Positions 46,790 through 59,154 of a stretch of 64,000 nucleotides of DNA are shown here, in pieces (the first letter of the stretch is position 1; every line of letters starts with the position of its first letter). The translations under genes and the position numbers were made by a program. Origin of the DNA: Dicyema japonicum (taxonomy: Eukaryota > Dicyemida > Rhombozoa > Dicyemidae); NCBI GenBank assembly GCA_011109175.1, contig RDEW01000087.1:1-64000 (forward strand), written 5' to 3'. The notes beneath the pieces were generated by a model that searched no databases, was not told where the DNA came from, and saw only the letters and a program-made list of their open reading frames with translations.

Positions 46790-47417
46790 AAAACTTTTCA
46801 CGGATTCTATATTTTGTCTTTCTCTTTGTTGGTTAGTTTATAACAATTATATTCACTATTAAACCAGTAATTTGTGGCAATACAAACAATAAGAAAGGTC
46901 AACAAAACCAGTCTCTTAATTATGTAAGAATAGCAGGCGCTAAATTAATTTTTCACATGTAAATCACAGCGACACGATGATAGATAGTACCTAAAACTTC
47001 GAGAAATGGTCATGTATAAAGTTTAGAGTCTATTATAAAATATGGGATTATTGAACATATTTTTTTCATAATAATTAGTGCTAAATTTCATTCTATCACT
47101 TTAGAAAATTCTCGACCTCAAGAACGAGACTGTCTTAGGCCCTAAGACTCCTGTCGTCTTGAATCCATTGAACTGTACGTGGAAAGTTTTCATCCCGTTG
47201 GGGAATTTGCAATCGTCCTAAATTTTATTAGCAGGCTCCAAAATGCAGTGGTGCAAACGAATGTGTATTTTCTCAACCTCAAATTGAGACAGGAAATCCC
47301 TGGAAATCCGCTCTCATCTACACGACAATAGATAATAACCATATAAATTGATCAAACGTACAAAAATTATAGCTTTCCGCCCACTATACGAACAAAAAAG
47401 AGCTAGAAGACTAATCA
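46790..47417. other. Downstream flank of gene A (D2)
   Basis: Matches D1 28,990-29,600. No coding frame that I trust. It ends at the target site ACTAATCA (47,410-47,417) of the LINE insertion. Confidence 0.35.
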
Positions 47418-50400
47418 TTACGGGGGAAATATTAGGACATTTTTTAAGACATTTTAAAAACAAAATAGTACAATTATGACATCTTAATAAAAAAATATGA
47501 CAAATAATTTTAAGAAAATATACATGGAAATTACGAAAACTGTGTTTTGTTAGAAATTATTATAATTAACTAAATCAAAAAAAATCAATTGTAATTAAGT
47601 AACACTATTCATGCTGAATTCTTTTCCTCATTGGGCATTGTCTCTTTGTATCACCCTCACTGTTCCTCTCGTATACCACTTCTAAAGGAAAATCAATAGA
47701 CAAGACCAGCTGTTCTCTTGGTTCCTCTTCTACGTCACCTCCGAGTTCAGAGCCTCATGAGAAAAGATGATTAGTCACTCTTGCAACCTCATCATCATAG
47801 TTATCAACTTTCAGCCCATGTCTATGCTCGATTGTCATGCTCTCTAAAGTTTTTTTATTCGTCAATGATTGGATGTACGCCCTTGTGAAGACATCCACGA
47901 TGAGTTTTTCCATATAGACTTGTGTACTTTTTACTACTCCATCTTCTGTCAAAACAATCGGAATTATTGTCACCTTGACCTTGTTGATTTGTGTTAGTTC
48001 TCCTGCCAGAAGGTCGTATTTGTGAAGTTTTTCCACTTTAACATGTTTTAGCAAATCTTGGAATGTGATCCCTACTTTTATTAGTATTATTTCGTTTTTG
48101 AATTTATTGTGTACGAAATTATCAGATTTGTTATTTTTCAGTTGTGAATCCGTCTGTAGTGTTATAACCACTTGTATTTCAACTTTACTGTTTAAAATAA
48201 TCGATTGTACTGTATGCGTCCTTACCATCTTGGTTCATTTAATTCCAAATTGGCGACACAGTTGTAGTTGTATTTATCTTACAACTTCGTTATGTCGCCG
48301 CATATACGCACTGCTAAGCATCCTGGTACACCATGTAGCCAGGTGATCCACACTTTTTTGGCCATACCTCAATGACTGCAATTTGCTTTCATCTTTTCAA
48401 AGAACAGATTCCGGACCTGTATCATGCAGTACATTGCTTCCGACCTTGGACTATTGTTTCTCCCAGTAAGCCATTCTGTTGATTTATTGACATCGACATT
48501 CGTATTTTCAACACATTTAAATATAAATGCAATTTCTGATTAGTCTTCTCCAAATAATTCTACTTTTGATATTCCTTTATATTTTCAGTGTTCAAATTAG
48601 ATAGGTCATCCACATTGTATTTGAGTGAAATAAATCTTACAATAGTGGTATTTGTTTTCCTTTGTTTTAAGACCCGCAAGATTCATGTCCTTCGAAGACT
48701 CATGGAAGAATTCCTCTCAAGGTCGGTCAAAAATTGAAATAACATGCTTTCACTTTTATCAGAAATAGAGGTTAATCAACGTCCAAAACTATTCCAGCTG
48801 AGATATATTTTTTTTATCAGGTTTTAAGTGCACTCGTAAGTTATAGAATATTTGCCGGATTTCTAAATCAATCGTTTCGAATTCAATGGTTTAATGTAGA
48901 AAAGCCCAATATAAAAATTATATAGCGAAAGTGCGTATTCATTTATCGCTTAAACAACTTTACAACGTTTAAATATTTGCAGGATTTCTAAATCAATCGC
49001 TTCGAATTCAAGTGGTTTAATGTAGAAAAACCCAATATAAAAATTATATAGTGAAAGTGCGTATTCATTTATCGCTTAAACAACTTTACAAAGTTTAATT
49101 TCGAATTCGCCGGCATCTCTATCTTTTTATCACATTTTCAGTATTTTTTTCAATAACTATGTCATTCATAACCTTACTTAGTTTATCTTCTAACACTCTA
49201 AGATAGCGAGATACTTCACAACCATCCAGATAACATGCATCTTTGGCACATTTCAGATTAGTTGCAGACTTTTCAAAATTTCTTTTATGGACAACAACAC
49301 CCAGATATTTATCAATATCCTCCATCATTTTTAGAATAGTATCTTCATATTCTGAAATTATTCTCAGGTCGTAAATAAAAAGAAAATGGTTAGTCACATA
49401 TGTCACAATAGACGGATCACTCTGAGCAATACATATCTTCGGGAATTTTACATTTAATATTCGGCTTATGGGTCCATTACCAGAGTAAACAGCTGGGGAG
49501 AGAGTGAGTCTCTTTGCAAGATTTATCTCCTGAGTTTGAACTTTCCAATTTTTTTTGTTAAGGTTCAAAATAACACTCCGCTTGCAAATTAGATTCTTGA
49601 TAAACTTTACAATCCATTCTGAAACTCCAAAGCAATCAAGAACCCGACACAAAAATTCATGATAAACAGAATCAAAAGCCTAATTCACATCAATCAATGT
49701 TGTGAATAAGTTATTTCTATGTTCAGCATTAACACACTGATTTATTAAAGCCTGCTCTGTTGCACCTTGGAACTGCCTTCTTGCTCCAAGTTTTTTATCC
49801 AAGATAAAATTGAACCCTTCAATATAGTCCGTAATTTTTGTCTTAACACACTTTGTGACAAGTTGTACAATATAAGCATGCACGTAATTGGTCGTATATC
49901 ATTCGGAGAACTCAGTGTTCTTTTTTCGGAATGAGGTAAGTAATCCCACAAATTATTATTCATTATAGATTGATTCACATTTGCGTGGCTAATACCTCTT
50001 GCATCCAAATTCTAATGTACTCAATTTTTACATGATTTCACAATATACAAAGTCTCTGTATTACGAATTGTGCCGACAATTAAATTTAAATTTATTTTAC
50101 CGTTAATGTTGCTTTCATCTATAATTGTTTGTTGAAAGTATTTTCTGTAGTTTTATAATATAAAGATCAAGGTTTATGCATATTATTTTCGGATTGCAGT
50201 AATAGACAGGATATTATAATTTAGTTTGAGGAATAACTTTTTTATATAACTATTCTTTATTTTTCAAGTGCAATATCGACATTTAAAAATGCTTTAACCA
50301 AAAAGATATCGGTTTTCTTCGTTATCTTAAGTAAGAAAAGGTTAAGTGGTCTCTACATTTAGTAATTAATTTGATGTCTTTTTTTTATTAAGATGAAGTT

Positions 50401-50750
50401 CAGTGTAGTATTGTTAAATGACTTTACTATTTTTGAATATTTTGGCAAAATAAATCACCTATAGGTGTTCTTTGTAAATATTTATGAGTTTTTGAAATTG
50501 CTTTTAAAATTCGTTCCTTATTTTTTGTTGAGTTCTAATAGTTTTAATAATGCAGAAAATAGAAACCTGTCAATAAATTTAAGACTACTAATACATAAAA
50601 AAACAAATTATAAGATGTAAATTAAATTAAATGGACAAAAACTAAAAAATAATTATAATAATTATGTTCTATTTTAGGACAATTTTATCTTTGAAATACG
50701 ACAAATAAACATTGTTATATTTTTTGTCCTAAATAGGACAATTTCGCCCA
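47418..50750 (-). mobile_element. RLE-type LINE (R2/R4/NeSL-like), complete insertion, dead
   Basis: Flanked by the 8-bp duplication ACTAATCA (47,410-47,417 and 50,751-50,758); D1 and D3 have the single empty site. 5' to 3' on the minus strand: about 700 bp leader; reverse transcriptase 50,010-49,119 in broken frames (NDIRPITCMLILYNL, KKLGARRQFQGATEQALINQ, FHDFL-type VYHEFLCRVLDCFGVSEW); knuckle region remnant near 48,340; and the nuclease frame 48,228-47,755 (KSDNFVHNKFKNEIILIKVG in place of PDxxVxD...EVG, so active-site residues are altered). The GDSLSP block is ruined (AKRLTLSPAV). It is related to the 7190-8880 copy. The 125-bp tandem duplication at 48,848-49,097 lies inside it. Confidence 0.8.
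48848..49097. repeat. Tandem duplication, 125-bp period
   Basis: The sequence from ATATTTGCCGGATTTCTAAA at 48,848 repeats from 48,973 (ATATTTGCAGGATTTCTAAA) with several substitutions, within the RLE-type LINE. Confidence 0.8.
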
Positions 50751-50814
50751 ACTAATCAAACTGCCTCATCATCCAGCAGGTTGCTTATTTTATTTATTTT
50801 AAATACAATTTTTT

Positions 50815-51078
50815 GACTGTTCGTCGTTACCTTAAAGGAGGGTAGGAAATGATCGGTCAAATATAATAAATTTAAAAGGAGTATTGAGAATATAATTAAT
50901 TCAAGTTTTACTTTATGGAATATGTCTAATTATAATGATTTATATTGACTGTTCGTCGTTACCTTAAAGGAGGGTAGGAAATGATCGGTCAAATATAATA
51001 AATTTAAAAGAAGTATTGAGAATATAATTAATCCAAGTTTTACTTTATGGAATATGTCTAATTATAATGATTTATATG
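50815..51078. repeat. Tandem duplication, 132-bp period
   Basis: GACTGTTCGTCGTTACCTTA at 50,815 repeats at 50,947 with a few differences. D1 and D3 have one copy at the equivalent place. Confidence 0.8.
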
Positions 51079-51094
51079 CATATGCTTATAGATT

Positions 51095-52000
51095 TAATGT
51101 TCGATAGTTATTGTGGTGTTACATGTCCGTTTCTAATCATACCGAGAAATCGAATCTTATGGGCCTTCCTGCAAAATCAAATAAAGAAGATAGTATAGTA
51201 GAAGCAGGACCGTCGTCTGTGGGGCTGGATAATGTCACAAGAACTAATATCAACATCGTTGGAAATATTGGTGACCAAACCAACTTGCATTCACTATCTG
51301 CCATTATTGAAGAGGTCCACTATGTCTCTGATGCTGAGTGGGTATCTCAGATTTTTTTTACGACGAAACAAAGATTTGGAAGGATACCTAGAGGTGGCTG
51401 GAACCTTGTACTTAAAAAGTTCAATAAACTGCAATAACCTATTTAATTCCTAAAAAGGATGATTGTGAGACTCCTAAAGACTTACGTCCTATAACGTGTA
51501 TGCCAACTTTATATAAACTTATTACCAAATGTGTTAATTCCAAACTCTCAGATTTTGTGGATTCGTTTGGTCTATTATCTGACAATCAGCTGGGAACGAG
51601 GAAACATTGTCAGGAAGATAAGGAACAGGCTCTTATTAATCAATCCTTAAATAAGGAGTATGGAAACGCCCTTTATTCTGCTTGGGTGGATGTGAAGAAG
51701 GCTTTTGAATCTGTTGACCTTGAATTTTTATTTCATGTATTGGACTGCTCAGGAATACCCCGTTGGATTCTAAACTTTGTTAAGACCATAGTCAAGAAGT
51801 GGACTGTAAATCTCCACTTAGATGGAAGAAGAATTGGTTCTGTAAAACTAGGACGGGGAATTTTGCAAGGAGATTCATTATCCCCTCAACTATTTGTTAT
51901 GGTAAGGGAACCCTTGAGCAGGACCCTTAATATTATGTTTCCAAGACTCCAAATTAATCAGGAGGATCCTAATAAAAAAAATTTTTTTTGATTTAATTTA
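51095..52000 (+). pseudogene. RLE-type LINE, 5' part with reverse transcriptase
   Basis: Frame 51,111-51,437 (GRIPRGGWNLVLKKFNKLQ at its end) leads after one shift to PKKDDCETPKDLRPITCMPT, LYKLITKCVNSKLSDFVDSF, GTRKHCQEDKEQALINQSL, WVDVKKAFESVDLEFLFHVL and GILQGDSLSPQLFVM in one open frame (51,500-51,991). These are the reverse transcriptase motifs of R2/NeSL-type elements up to the block before the catalytic YxDD. It stops at a run of A/T (51,975), so the copy is 3'-truncated or interrupted. It faces the copy at 47,418-50,750 head to head. Confidence 0.8.
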
Positions 52001-52029
52001 TCAAATTAACATTTGTTTAATATTTAAAA

Positions 52030-54190
52030 AAACGAGTCATTAGAGGAGGATTTGGGGAAATGTTAATTCGAATGTACCCCAATTCTGTGAGAAGGTTGAA
52101 TTCATTTTAGAGGAATAATGAATTATCGGGACAGTCAATTTTACCTGAGGATTTCAAAGAATTCAAAGTCTCGTCTTAATACTACTTTAAATTGATTCTG
52201 GATGGATTCGTACCACAGACTCAAAACAAGGAACGTTATACCTGAATATTCTGGAATGTTGTTTGGATTGGGACTGAATGGACATTTACAGGACATTACA
52301 TCGAGATTACAGCATAACTACCTTAAGATTGTTAGTCATATATGTTATGCAGGGTAATACTCAATGTACTATGGCTGTGTTGCTTGGAATGTCTGCGGGA
52401 AGGTTATTTGTGCGGTTATTAGTAGGTTTGGAACTGGTGATATGGCTGTTACTTCTTTGTTGAATGTGCATAGTACAGCACTCCTTAGTGGGAGTTGTAC
52501 GATTGAGTTTCCTCTCCCAGTTCAATCAGCAGCAATTCTTAGCATTGGAATGGTACACTTTAGAGCGTGGAATGCCTCCCTTTTGAATACTCTACTTAAT
52601 GAGATTGGTTATAATGGGGGTTATATTAGCTGTGTTTTCTTCCCCCCAAGATAATACTGTGGGTTTGGAGGCATACTCACTTTGCTGGACTCTCATTTGG
52701 AATGATCTCCTTGGGAGTTGTTATTCATCTGATGAATATAGAAAGGGGATGACTGCAGTGATGAGGATGCTTAAATGACCCAGACTTTGTTGTATTTGAT
52801 GGAGGGTAGCAGAAAGTCCTGTATCGTTTGACTGATTTTAGTAATTAGTATTCTCTGCGTGGAAGTGTTCTGAATAATCCCAGTCATATTCTCAGAGTTA
52901 TTATTGTACTCATTTTAGGACTGTCGGAGAATAAACAGTGATGTCTCTTCATTTGCAGCAACAGTGGCCCTGGGACTTTTATATTTTAATACTTCTAATA
53001 GATCTTGTCTTTCATTACTACAAATTCATTATTGAGAGTCTTTCCTTACCGAATGGAATTTTAGGCTAGTCTGCTAATAAACCGGGGATTCTCACTCTTA
53101 GAGTATTATTTTGGTTTACCAAGTCTATCGCTGTGTTTGGTTGACTGGGAACTATTGAGAGTCTTTCCTTACCGAATGGAATTTTAGGCTAGTCTGCTAA
53201 TAAACCGGGGATTCTCACTCTTAGAGTATTATTTTGGTTTACCAAGTCTATCGCTGTGTTTGGTTGACTGGGAACGATTGGACTGCACAGGGGACTGTTT
53301 GTTGTCAACATTACCTTTATATGTAATTCATAAGGTAATATTTAGATGTTTAGTGGATGCCATAAAACACTTGACAGTATATGTTTGGATGATAAGGAGT
53401 TGAGTTGTTGAGTGGTTATATGACAGGGAGTGTTTTATGGCTGATTTGGGGAATGGGCATTGGCAATAGGCATTAAACTGGTTAGCAGTAATGACCGTAA
53501 TGCTATGGAATTTTTTGTTTACTGTTACCTCCGTTTAGTTGGGTTTTTTCTACAAATTTGTGAAATACAATGAATTCCCCATCTAAGAGAGTACAATTTT
53601 GTGTCTCATTCTGTCTCCCTTATTGGTAGATTTGATTATTATAATTAGATTATGTCTGTGAGTGGTTGTGTTACAGTCCTTGCAACTTGTCGTTATCTGA
53701 GAAGCAGGTTTGTGAGTGATGATAAGTACAAATATGTCAACTATGGTTCACACATGGCTGTGGCAATGTCCATTGATCTCCTCTTCTTTGCGAAATAATG
53801 GACAGTGATTATATAAGATATCGGCTGACATGTACTCCACGTGGTATTGTGGATATTTTATGTGCCTTTTACCCTCATTTCCACTCACTTGTCATTGTTA
53901 GTCGATACCATCTCCAACCGATCAGACATTTCTACACTGGCGTGTGATTGTAGTTGTTTTGATGATTCTCTATTGATTGTTGATAATGTAATTCTTATAT
54001 ATTAATTCAGGATTTGTTTGTTGTGGTGTCATTTTAGTATTGTTCTGTTTTGTCTCAGAGACAATTCACACCTGATTATCGTTTGCATTCAAACAACTTT
54101 CGGTTGATCAAAGAGTTCTTTTCTTCATTCTCTTTGAATGACCCTCCTCGTTTATTACTACCCATTTTACATAGACCACGTGTACAATGA
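52030..54190 (+). pseudogene. ANAPC1: ANAPC1 (APC/C subunit 1) C-terminal half, D3 copy
   Basis: APC1 is the scaffold of the anaphase-promoting complex. Exons in order: SYHRLKTRNVIPEYSG, MLFGLGLNGHLQDITSRLQH, intron 52,331-52,352 (22 nt), GNTQCTMAVLLGMSAG, intron 52,403-52,425 (23), RFGTGDMAVTSLLNVHSTAL then PLPVQSAAILSIGMVHF, intron 52,608-52,629 (22), PQDNTVGLEAYSL, then FAGLSFGMISLG in a shifted frame. Further on: FAATVALGLLYFNTSNRS, KPGILTLRVLFWFTKSI (its exon tandemly duplicated), and after intron 53,626-53,648 (23) IMSVSGCVTVLATCRYL, SHMAVAMSI and PRGIVDILCAFYPHF with SRYHLQPIRHFY. All blocks align in order with human APC1. Lesions: a 1-bp shift near 52,682, a lost splice site near 53,795, and no N-terminal ~60%, with a LINE immediately upstream. 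Probably non-functional. Confidence 0.8.
53031..53276. repeat. Tandem duplication, 123-bp period, in ANAPC1
   Basis: 53,031-53,153 is repeated without a visible difference at 53,154-53,276. The unit includes the KPGILTLRVL coding block. Perfect identity means it is recent or an assembly artefact. Confidence 0.85.
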
Positions 54191-54965
54191 GTTAATGAAA
54201 ATATTGATATGATAATTAATAAGCTGTATAAGTTCAATGGTGATTATGTATGTAAATGTTAGATGTATAAACTCACAAATTGATGTGTTATTTGTTGGGA
54301 ACCCGACTTGATAATTATGAAGTGATTAATATGGTTTGAAGTTGATTTAAGATATGAAAAGACAGTGTGAACATCAAACATTATTTCATTTAATATAAAG
54401 GTCCTTCTTAATTTCCACTAATATCTGATGTAATGAAGACTATTACCCAGACATCACTTGACTTTGCACGTTTTATATATTCAACGTTCTCTACTCATTA
54501 ATTTTAATAAATACTGGTTATTTGTAAGGAATCTTTAATAATACTCACATAATCCTCTAAATTTGTGACTATGATCATGATAGTGACAAATAATTAAATA
54601 ATCCGTGATATTAAGTACTAACAATATAAAGTATAACAATAAATGTCAATCAACAACAATCATTTTAAAACTTTATATAAGGTCTTGTCTTTCTATAATG
54701 CTACTTGGTGAATAACAAATTAAAAACCCACGATTGGTATGAAATTATTTAACTGTAAATGAAAGCTTTAAAGAAATTATAATGATATCTTATTTTTGTA
54801 TGTCTGTTCGATGATATAATCGTTCATGTTTTGAAGGAAAATATTCAATCTCAGCGACAGATTCATATAAATTATTGCAAAATGATTAATCGTTTAGGTA
54901 CAATTTTTCGATTAAAAACAATATTACTTATTTTTGTGACAGGGACACGAAGAATCAAATTATGA

Positions 54966-55430
54966 TCAATAATTAATCCTTAGCCTCTTACCACCTATGT
55001 CAAAATGATTCAAGAGCTTACTCAACTGCCGAAAAGGCCAAGAGATCAAAGGGAGCAAAATACAACGTCCTACCCTAGGATGTTTTGTTCGTTCCACACG
55101 CAATTGGACCATCCATTTCCTTTGCATCTTCGAAGCTCGAAATCCTGAGTCGTCTAAGGAATCGGATTTCTCCATCTACTGGAGAAGTCATCGAACGCTG
55201 CTAACAATTTTTAGCAAATCTTGCTTACAATCCTGAGAAAGAATAGCCACACAGTCAGGACGACTGCCTTATGGCTTTTGAATGGATCTGGTAAAGCTGT
55301 TTTATTCTGACTATTTCTAACTTGATGACACGGTTGTTTTTGTAACAGAACGTTTAAAGAATTAATAGATTCTTGTTAAAGAGGCATTAATAATAAAGTC
55401 AAAAATAAAAATGTGACTTTAAAAAAAGTC
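54966..55430. other. Piece shared with D1 but absent from D2
   Basis: Nearly identical to 27,108-27,560. D2 reads straight across (near 45,350) with an AA at the join. A minus-strand frame of 69 codons is conserved in both copies (MEKSDSLNDSGFRASKMQRK in D1), but no family is recognised. It is either an insertion in the D1/D3 ancestor or a deletion in D2. Confidence 0.4.
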
Positions 55431-55848
55431 CATTATTATGCAGCAAATTATTTAAGGCATTCGTATGTTGTGTAAGACTTTGTTATGTAAGACTTCTCTA
55501 ATTGCGAGTAATTTGTTCCTCTAATGCGCAATCGGTATTCGAGAAAAACAGGGTCAAGATCAAGGTAGAAGCTCCAGGGATACCTAGACTTCAGTGTTTT
55601 AAACGAACCCTAGAGAGTTTTACATTGGAGTATGAGAGACAGAGCCCGTAGATGGGAAAAGGTGTCAATTAGAAAATAAACGAGGAAAGTTGTTAAAGGT
55701 CAAATAGTAACTTTTTTAGTTGGTTTAATAGTGTCTCTAAATTCAGACATATTAATCCATCATTTGAGATATTTTTAATAAATTTTATTAAATTAATAAT
55801 AATTAAATAATTATGAAATAACCTAAATAAATAAATAATAACCTATAA

Positions 55849-56080
55849 ATGACCCTATCTCTTTGTGGATATGAATTATTAATTATTTTAATAAGTCATG
55901 TAATTCTATATCAAATGGTTTATACTAATTGGGACTTTAATCATTCAAACTATATTGAAGATAAATGCCCTTTTTCATGTTCAAAAAAATTAAATTCGAT
56001 TACTTGGAGAGCAGAAAACAAAGCATTTCTCTCTGCTAATATAACAGTAACATATATGATCAATAATCGATAATACAGGA
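55849..56080 (+). pseudogene. Gene A exon 1, D3 copy, truncated
   Basis: MTLSLCGYELLIILISHVIL to NITVTYMINN of exon 1 is intact. The DNA then jumps, by a deletion of about 1.25 kb relative to D1, to the flank that D1 has at 29,480. The remaining product would be about 74 residues without the stalk and membrane segment. Confidence 0.65.
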
Positions 56081-56649
56081 ATGCCATGGAAACCCGCACT
56101 CATATAGTGGACAGTGGATGATAGCTATATGAATTGATCAAATGTCCAAAACATAATTATAGCTCATTACTTACTATATGAGCACGAAAGAGCTAGAAGA
56201 CAAATCACACTGCCTCATCATCAGCAGGTTGCCAATTTCAATTATTTTTTAATACAATTTTTTGGCTGTTCGTCGTTACCTCAAAGGAGGATAGGATATG
56301 AACAGTCAAATATATTTAATTCAAAAGGAGTATTGTGAATATAATTAATCCAAATTTTACTTTATGGAATATGTCTAATTTTTATGGTTTATATTCGACT
56401 AAATGCTTATTATTAAGCACTCTCACATTGTAATGACAAAACATGTGCATATCGAAGAACTAGTTATCTTATTCCACGTTCATCTGTCATAAGCAATCTC
56501 TCATAGTCTATCAGATCCTCTCAGTATCTCAGGCTTTTCCCGATCTTTTAAAGGTACCGTCAAGGCTATCTGGAGGGTGATGCTCGGTCGTTCAATGAAT
56601 CGGGGTGCGTCAGGCGAACTCCTCCATGGTTGTCTGTATGTTATTCAAC

Positions 56650-56795
56650 ATATTCAAAATTTATAAAACCAATTATTTTAAGTGTACATAACAAAGCACT
56701 TTTAACTGCCAATATAACAGTAACATTTATGAAGGATTATAAAGTTTGTAATTTTCTATTAACATTAGAATATGAAGTTTATGTTTAATAATGAA
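56650..56795 (+). pseudogene. Gene A exon 1-2 fragment, D3
   Basis: D3 equivalent of 30,055-30,215, with the same 25-nt GT-AG segment followed by MKFMFNNENYN. Confidence 0.55.
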
Positions 56796-56799
56796 AATT

Positions 56800-57400
56800 A
56801 CAATCACAGTCATTGTGTTATGTCACAGAAGAGGCAAATATAGGTTATTCCACTAATTAATTGTATTAATATGGGGGTTTGGTTTATTTGATATTAATGA
56901 TAATAAGTATTCTCTATTAAATAATATGATTAACCATTATTGATTTAAAAAGTTCAATAATTTCATTTTTGAGTTAACACGTTAAATAAATTATTCTACT
57001 GGATGCAAGTTTTAGAGAATTTTTATTTTGGTTATGCAGATTTAATAAGAATTGACTTGGCATTGATTGCATGATTGCTAATTCGAGTTTTTTGTGTTTT
57101 AATGACATATATAGTTGACCTATTATAAATATGTGATTTTAAACAGTAAAATTCTACCAACTACTAACTGTTTAGAACACGTGGAATTATAATCTACAAA
57201 TCACTTTATAGGAGATTTTTTGGCCAAAAGCGAGAGCCCGACCATAGCTTATTAACTGTACATTGTATACTATTGAATTTGCACTTAACAAATATGTCAA
57301 TTTCTTATTATGTTAGAGAATTGTTTGGTTCATCAATTATACAAGCCAAAACTAACGAGAAATCATATTTTGTTAAAATTAAATAATTTAAAAAACATGA
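56800..57400. other. D3 non-coding, shared with D1
   Basis: Matches 30,216-30,840. No gene seen. Confidence 0.35.
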
Positions 57401-57972
57401 TCAAAAGCCTGTTCTACATTCACTGAGACCAAGCACGGTCTCTCTTGTGGATTTGGGGTATTCAGGCCGTCCGAATTGAATTGAACCATGAGTTGTTGTC
57501 CGTGAATGCTAGAGTTATGAAAGGACGAATCTTGAGAAGGACCAGATTTATAACAATCCTGATAAGTCGCAGATAATTGATACTAGGCGGTAGGAGGACA
57601 GGCAGTTTGGTGGTTTGTTTTTCTTCAGGATAGTGTGTATCAAAGATTTCTTCTATATTGACGGATCTTGTTCTCGTTAATTGAGAGGTTGATAATTTAT
57701 GTTATTGCGGCTGTCGCAAAAAGACCCAGGTGTTTCAGTTCGAGAATAGAGAAGTCATATGAACTGAGGGACGAAGAGTTATTCATTTTCCTAATTACTA
57801 GTGCACCATTGAAGGGTCGAAGAAAGTCATGTTGGGTATGTAAATCGTATATAACATTCCACGAAATGATAGCCACAAGAGAAAGGGTGGCAAAAAATGT
57901 CGGGTGGAGTAGGGGTCCCTCCGTAACTTCTAGAATCCAGTAGTAGTCATTTTAGTGAATTAGTGCAAAGGA
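57400..57972 (-). pseudogene. Jockey/CR1-like LINE fragment, D3
   Basis: Duplicate of parts of 31,640-32,760, including the EQAFDSVSRK region on the minus strand, with a large internal deletion. Its 3' tail is absent. Confidence 0.6.
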
Positions 57973-57974
57973 TG

Positions 57975-58235
57975 ATTGATAAATAAACTCCATATGTTCC
58001 TCTAAACCAATTGACGTTAAAATCTAATATGTATATCAAATTACTAGATTTGATCTTTAAATTCATGAAAAATTTATGTAGTGAATTATTCGCTAATTTT
58101 TGAATGAAATAGACAGTCATTGTGCTATTACTACGTCCTAATATTGCTTAATTTTTAAGTACCACAATTGTTAAACCGAATTTTTCTTGACTCGATAATA
58201 AACAATAAAATCCATGTAATTACAACATACATTTG
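57975..58235 (-). pseudogene. Small secreted protein gene, D3 copy
   Basis: Copy of 34,044-34,431: MYVVITWILLFIIESRKI, the 46-nt segment (here with an extra stop in the old frame), then STMTVYFIQKLANNSLHKFF and DFNVNWFRGTYG. It is cut at 57,975 by the junction with the LINE fragment and loses the C-terminal third. Confidence 0.5.
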
Positions 58236-58239
58236 ATTT

Positions 58240-59150
58240 AAATTTTATTATAATTTGTGTAAAATTTGGTTTGCCAATAAAAAATAGAAATAGAATAAAA
58301 CAACATATCAAAAGGATAGGAAGTTTGAAATTGTCTCCCGAACTGAAAAGTTCCAGGATGTGATGGCGTCTATAATTTCTTCTTTAAGATGTTTAAATCT
58401 TTCCATCATGTAATTTTCAATGAAATGGTGAACGTTTTGAATATGAAATCTACTCCGGGGGATCACGTACCTTGTTCCGAAATTTAGTAATCCGTATTCT
58501 CCTAAAGATCTATGCCGATAAGATGTATTCCATCACTCTATAACTGATGACAAATTGTATTTATCAAAAACTTGTGTAGTAATTGGGCGAATTTAATCTC
58601 CTCAGTGAAACTTAATTAGCATCAGAAAGATGCCTAAGGAATAATCTCTCATTATTGAATCACTCAATATAGTAAATGGATTGTTTACAACATGGGTAGA
58701 TGTCAAAATCCGAAATCTGACGTAAATCTTTATTCTCTGAATACGGTATGTACAAAAAAATATACTTTAGTTATCTCATCGATTTTATGTATAATTATGT
58801 TCGCTAACACTTTCTGGAATTTATTTATTAAAATAACTCATAATTTTTCAGTCTTTGTTTTGGCTTCAATTTGTTTTTTTAATAAGCGTATGTTATTTTA
58901 TAGTGGCTTATGATATTTGATGTCTGTCGTGTAGATAATTCCGAATACTCATTTAGTGTGATCCAAAAGTTCGCACAGTAAGATTTGCAGCTTCAAAATC
59001 TCCGGAGTGCCAATCATAATCTGGGGTTGTTGCAGGTGTTAGATACGCTAGAGAAGTACTGTACTGCACTCTAGTCACAACTTTAAGCGACGGATAACTA
59101 AATCCACAGCAATGGCTTGAACTCCTCCTTTTTTTACGAAATCCAGTAGT
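58240..59150 (+). other. D3 non-coding with a small membrane-protein frame
   Basis: The frame at 58,692-58,913 reads MGRCQNPKSDVNLYSLNT, then VISSILCIIMFANTFWN and FSVFVLASICFF, two hydrophobic segments. In D1 the same place has one A fewer and the frame breaks. Coding status is doubtful. Confidence 0.25.
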
Positions 59151-59154
59151 TTAT

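Larger units (their letters stand above)
43850..51085. repeat. Segmental duplication block D2
   Basis: 43,850-44,900 matches 53,620-54,530 (ANAPC1 tail and flank). 44,915-47,417 and 50,751-51,085 match D1 26,690-29,780 and D3 54,540-56,400. The 3,333 bp between 47,417 and 50,751 is a LINE insertion absent from D1 and D3. D2 lacks the 27,140-27,556 piece present in D1 and D3. Confidence 0.85.

Noticed and set aside
47418-50750. Terminal inverted repeats (GGGGGAAAT versus GGGCGAAAT) suggesting a DNA transposon
   Set aside because: The match is only about 9 bp and the interior is a LINE of plausible full length in one orientation; the similarity is probably chance.
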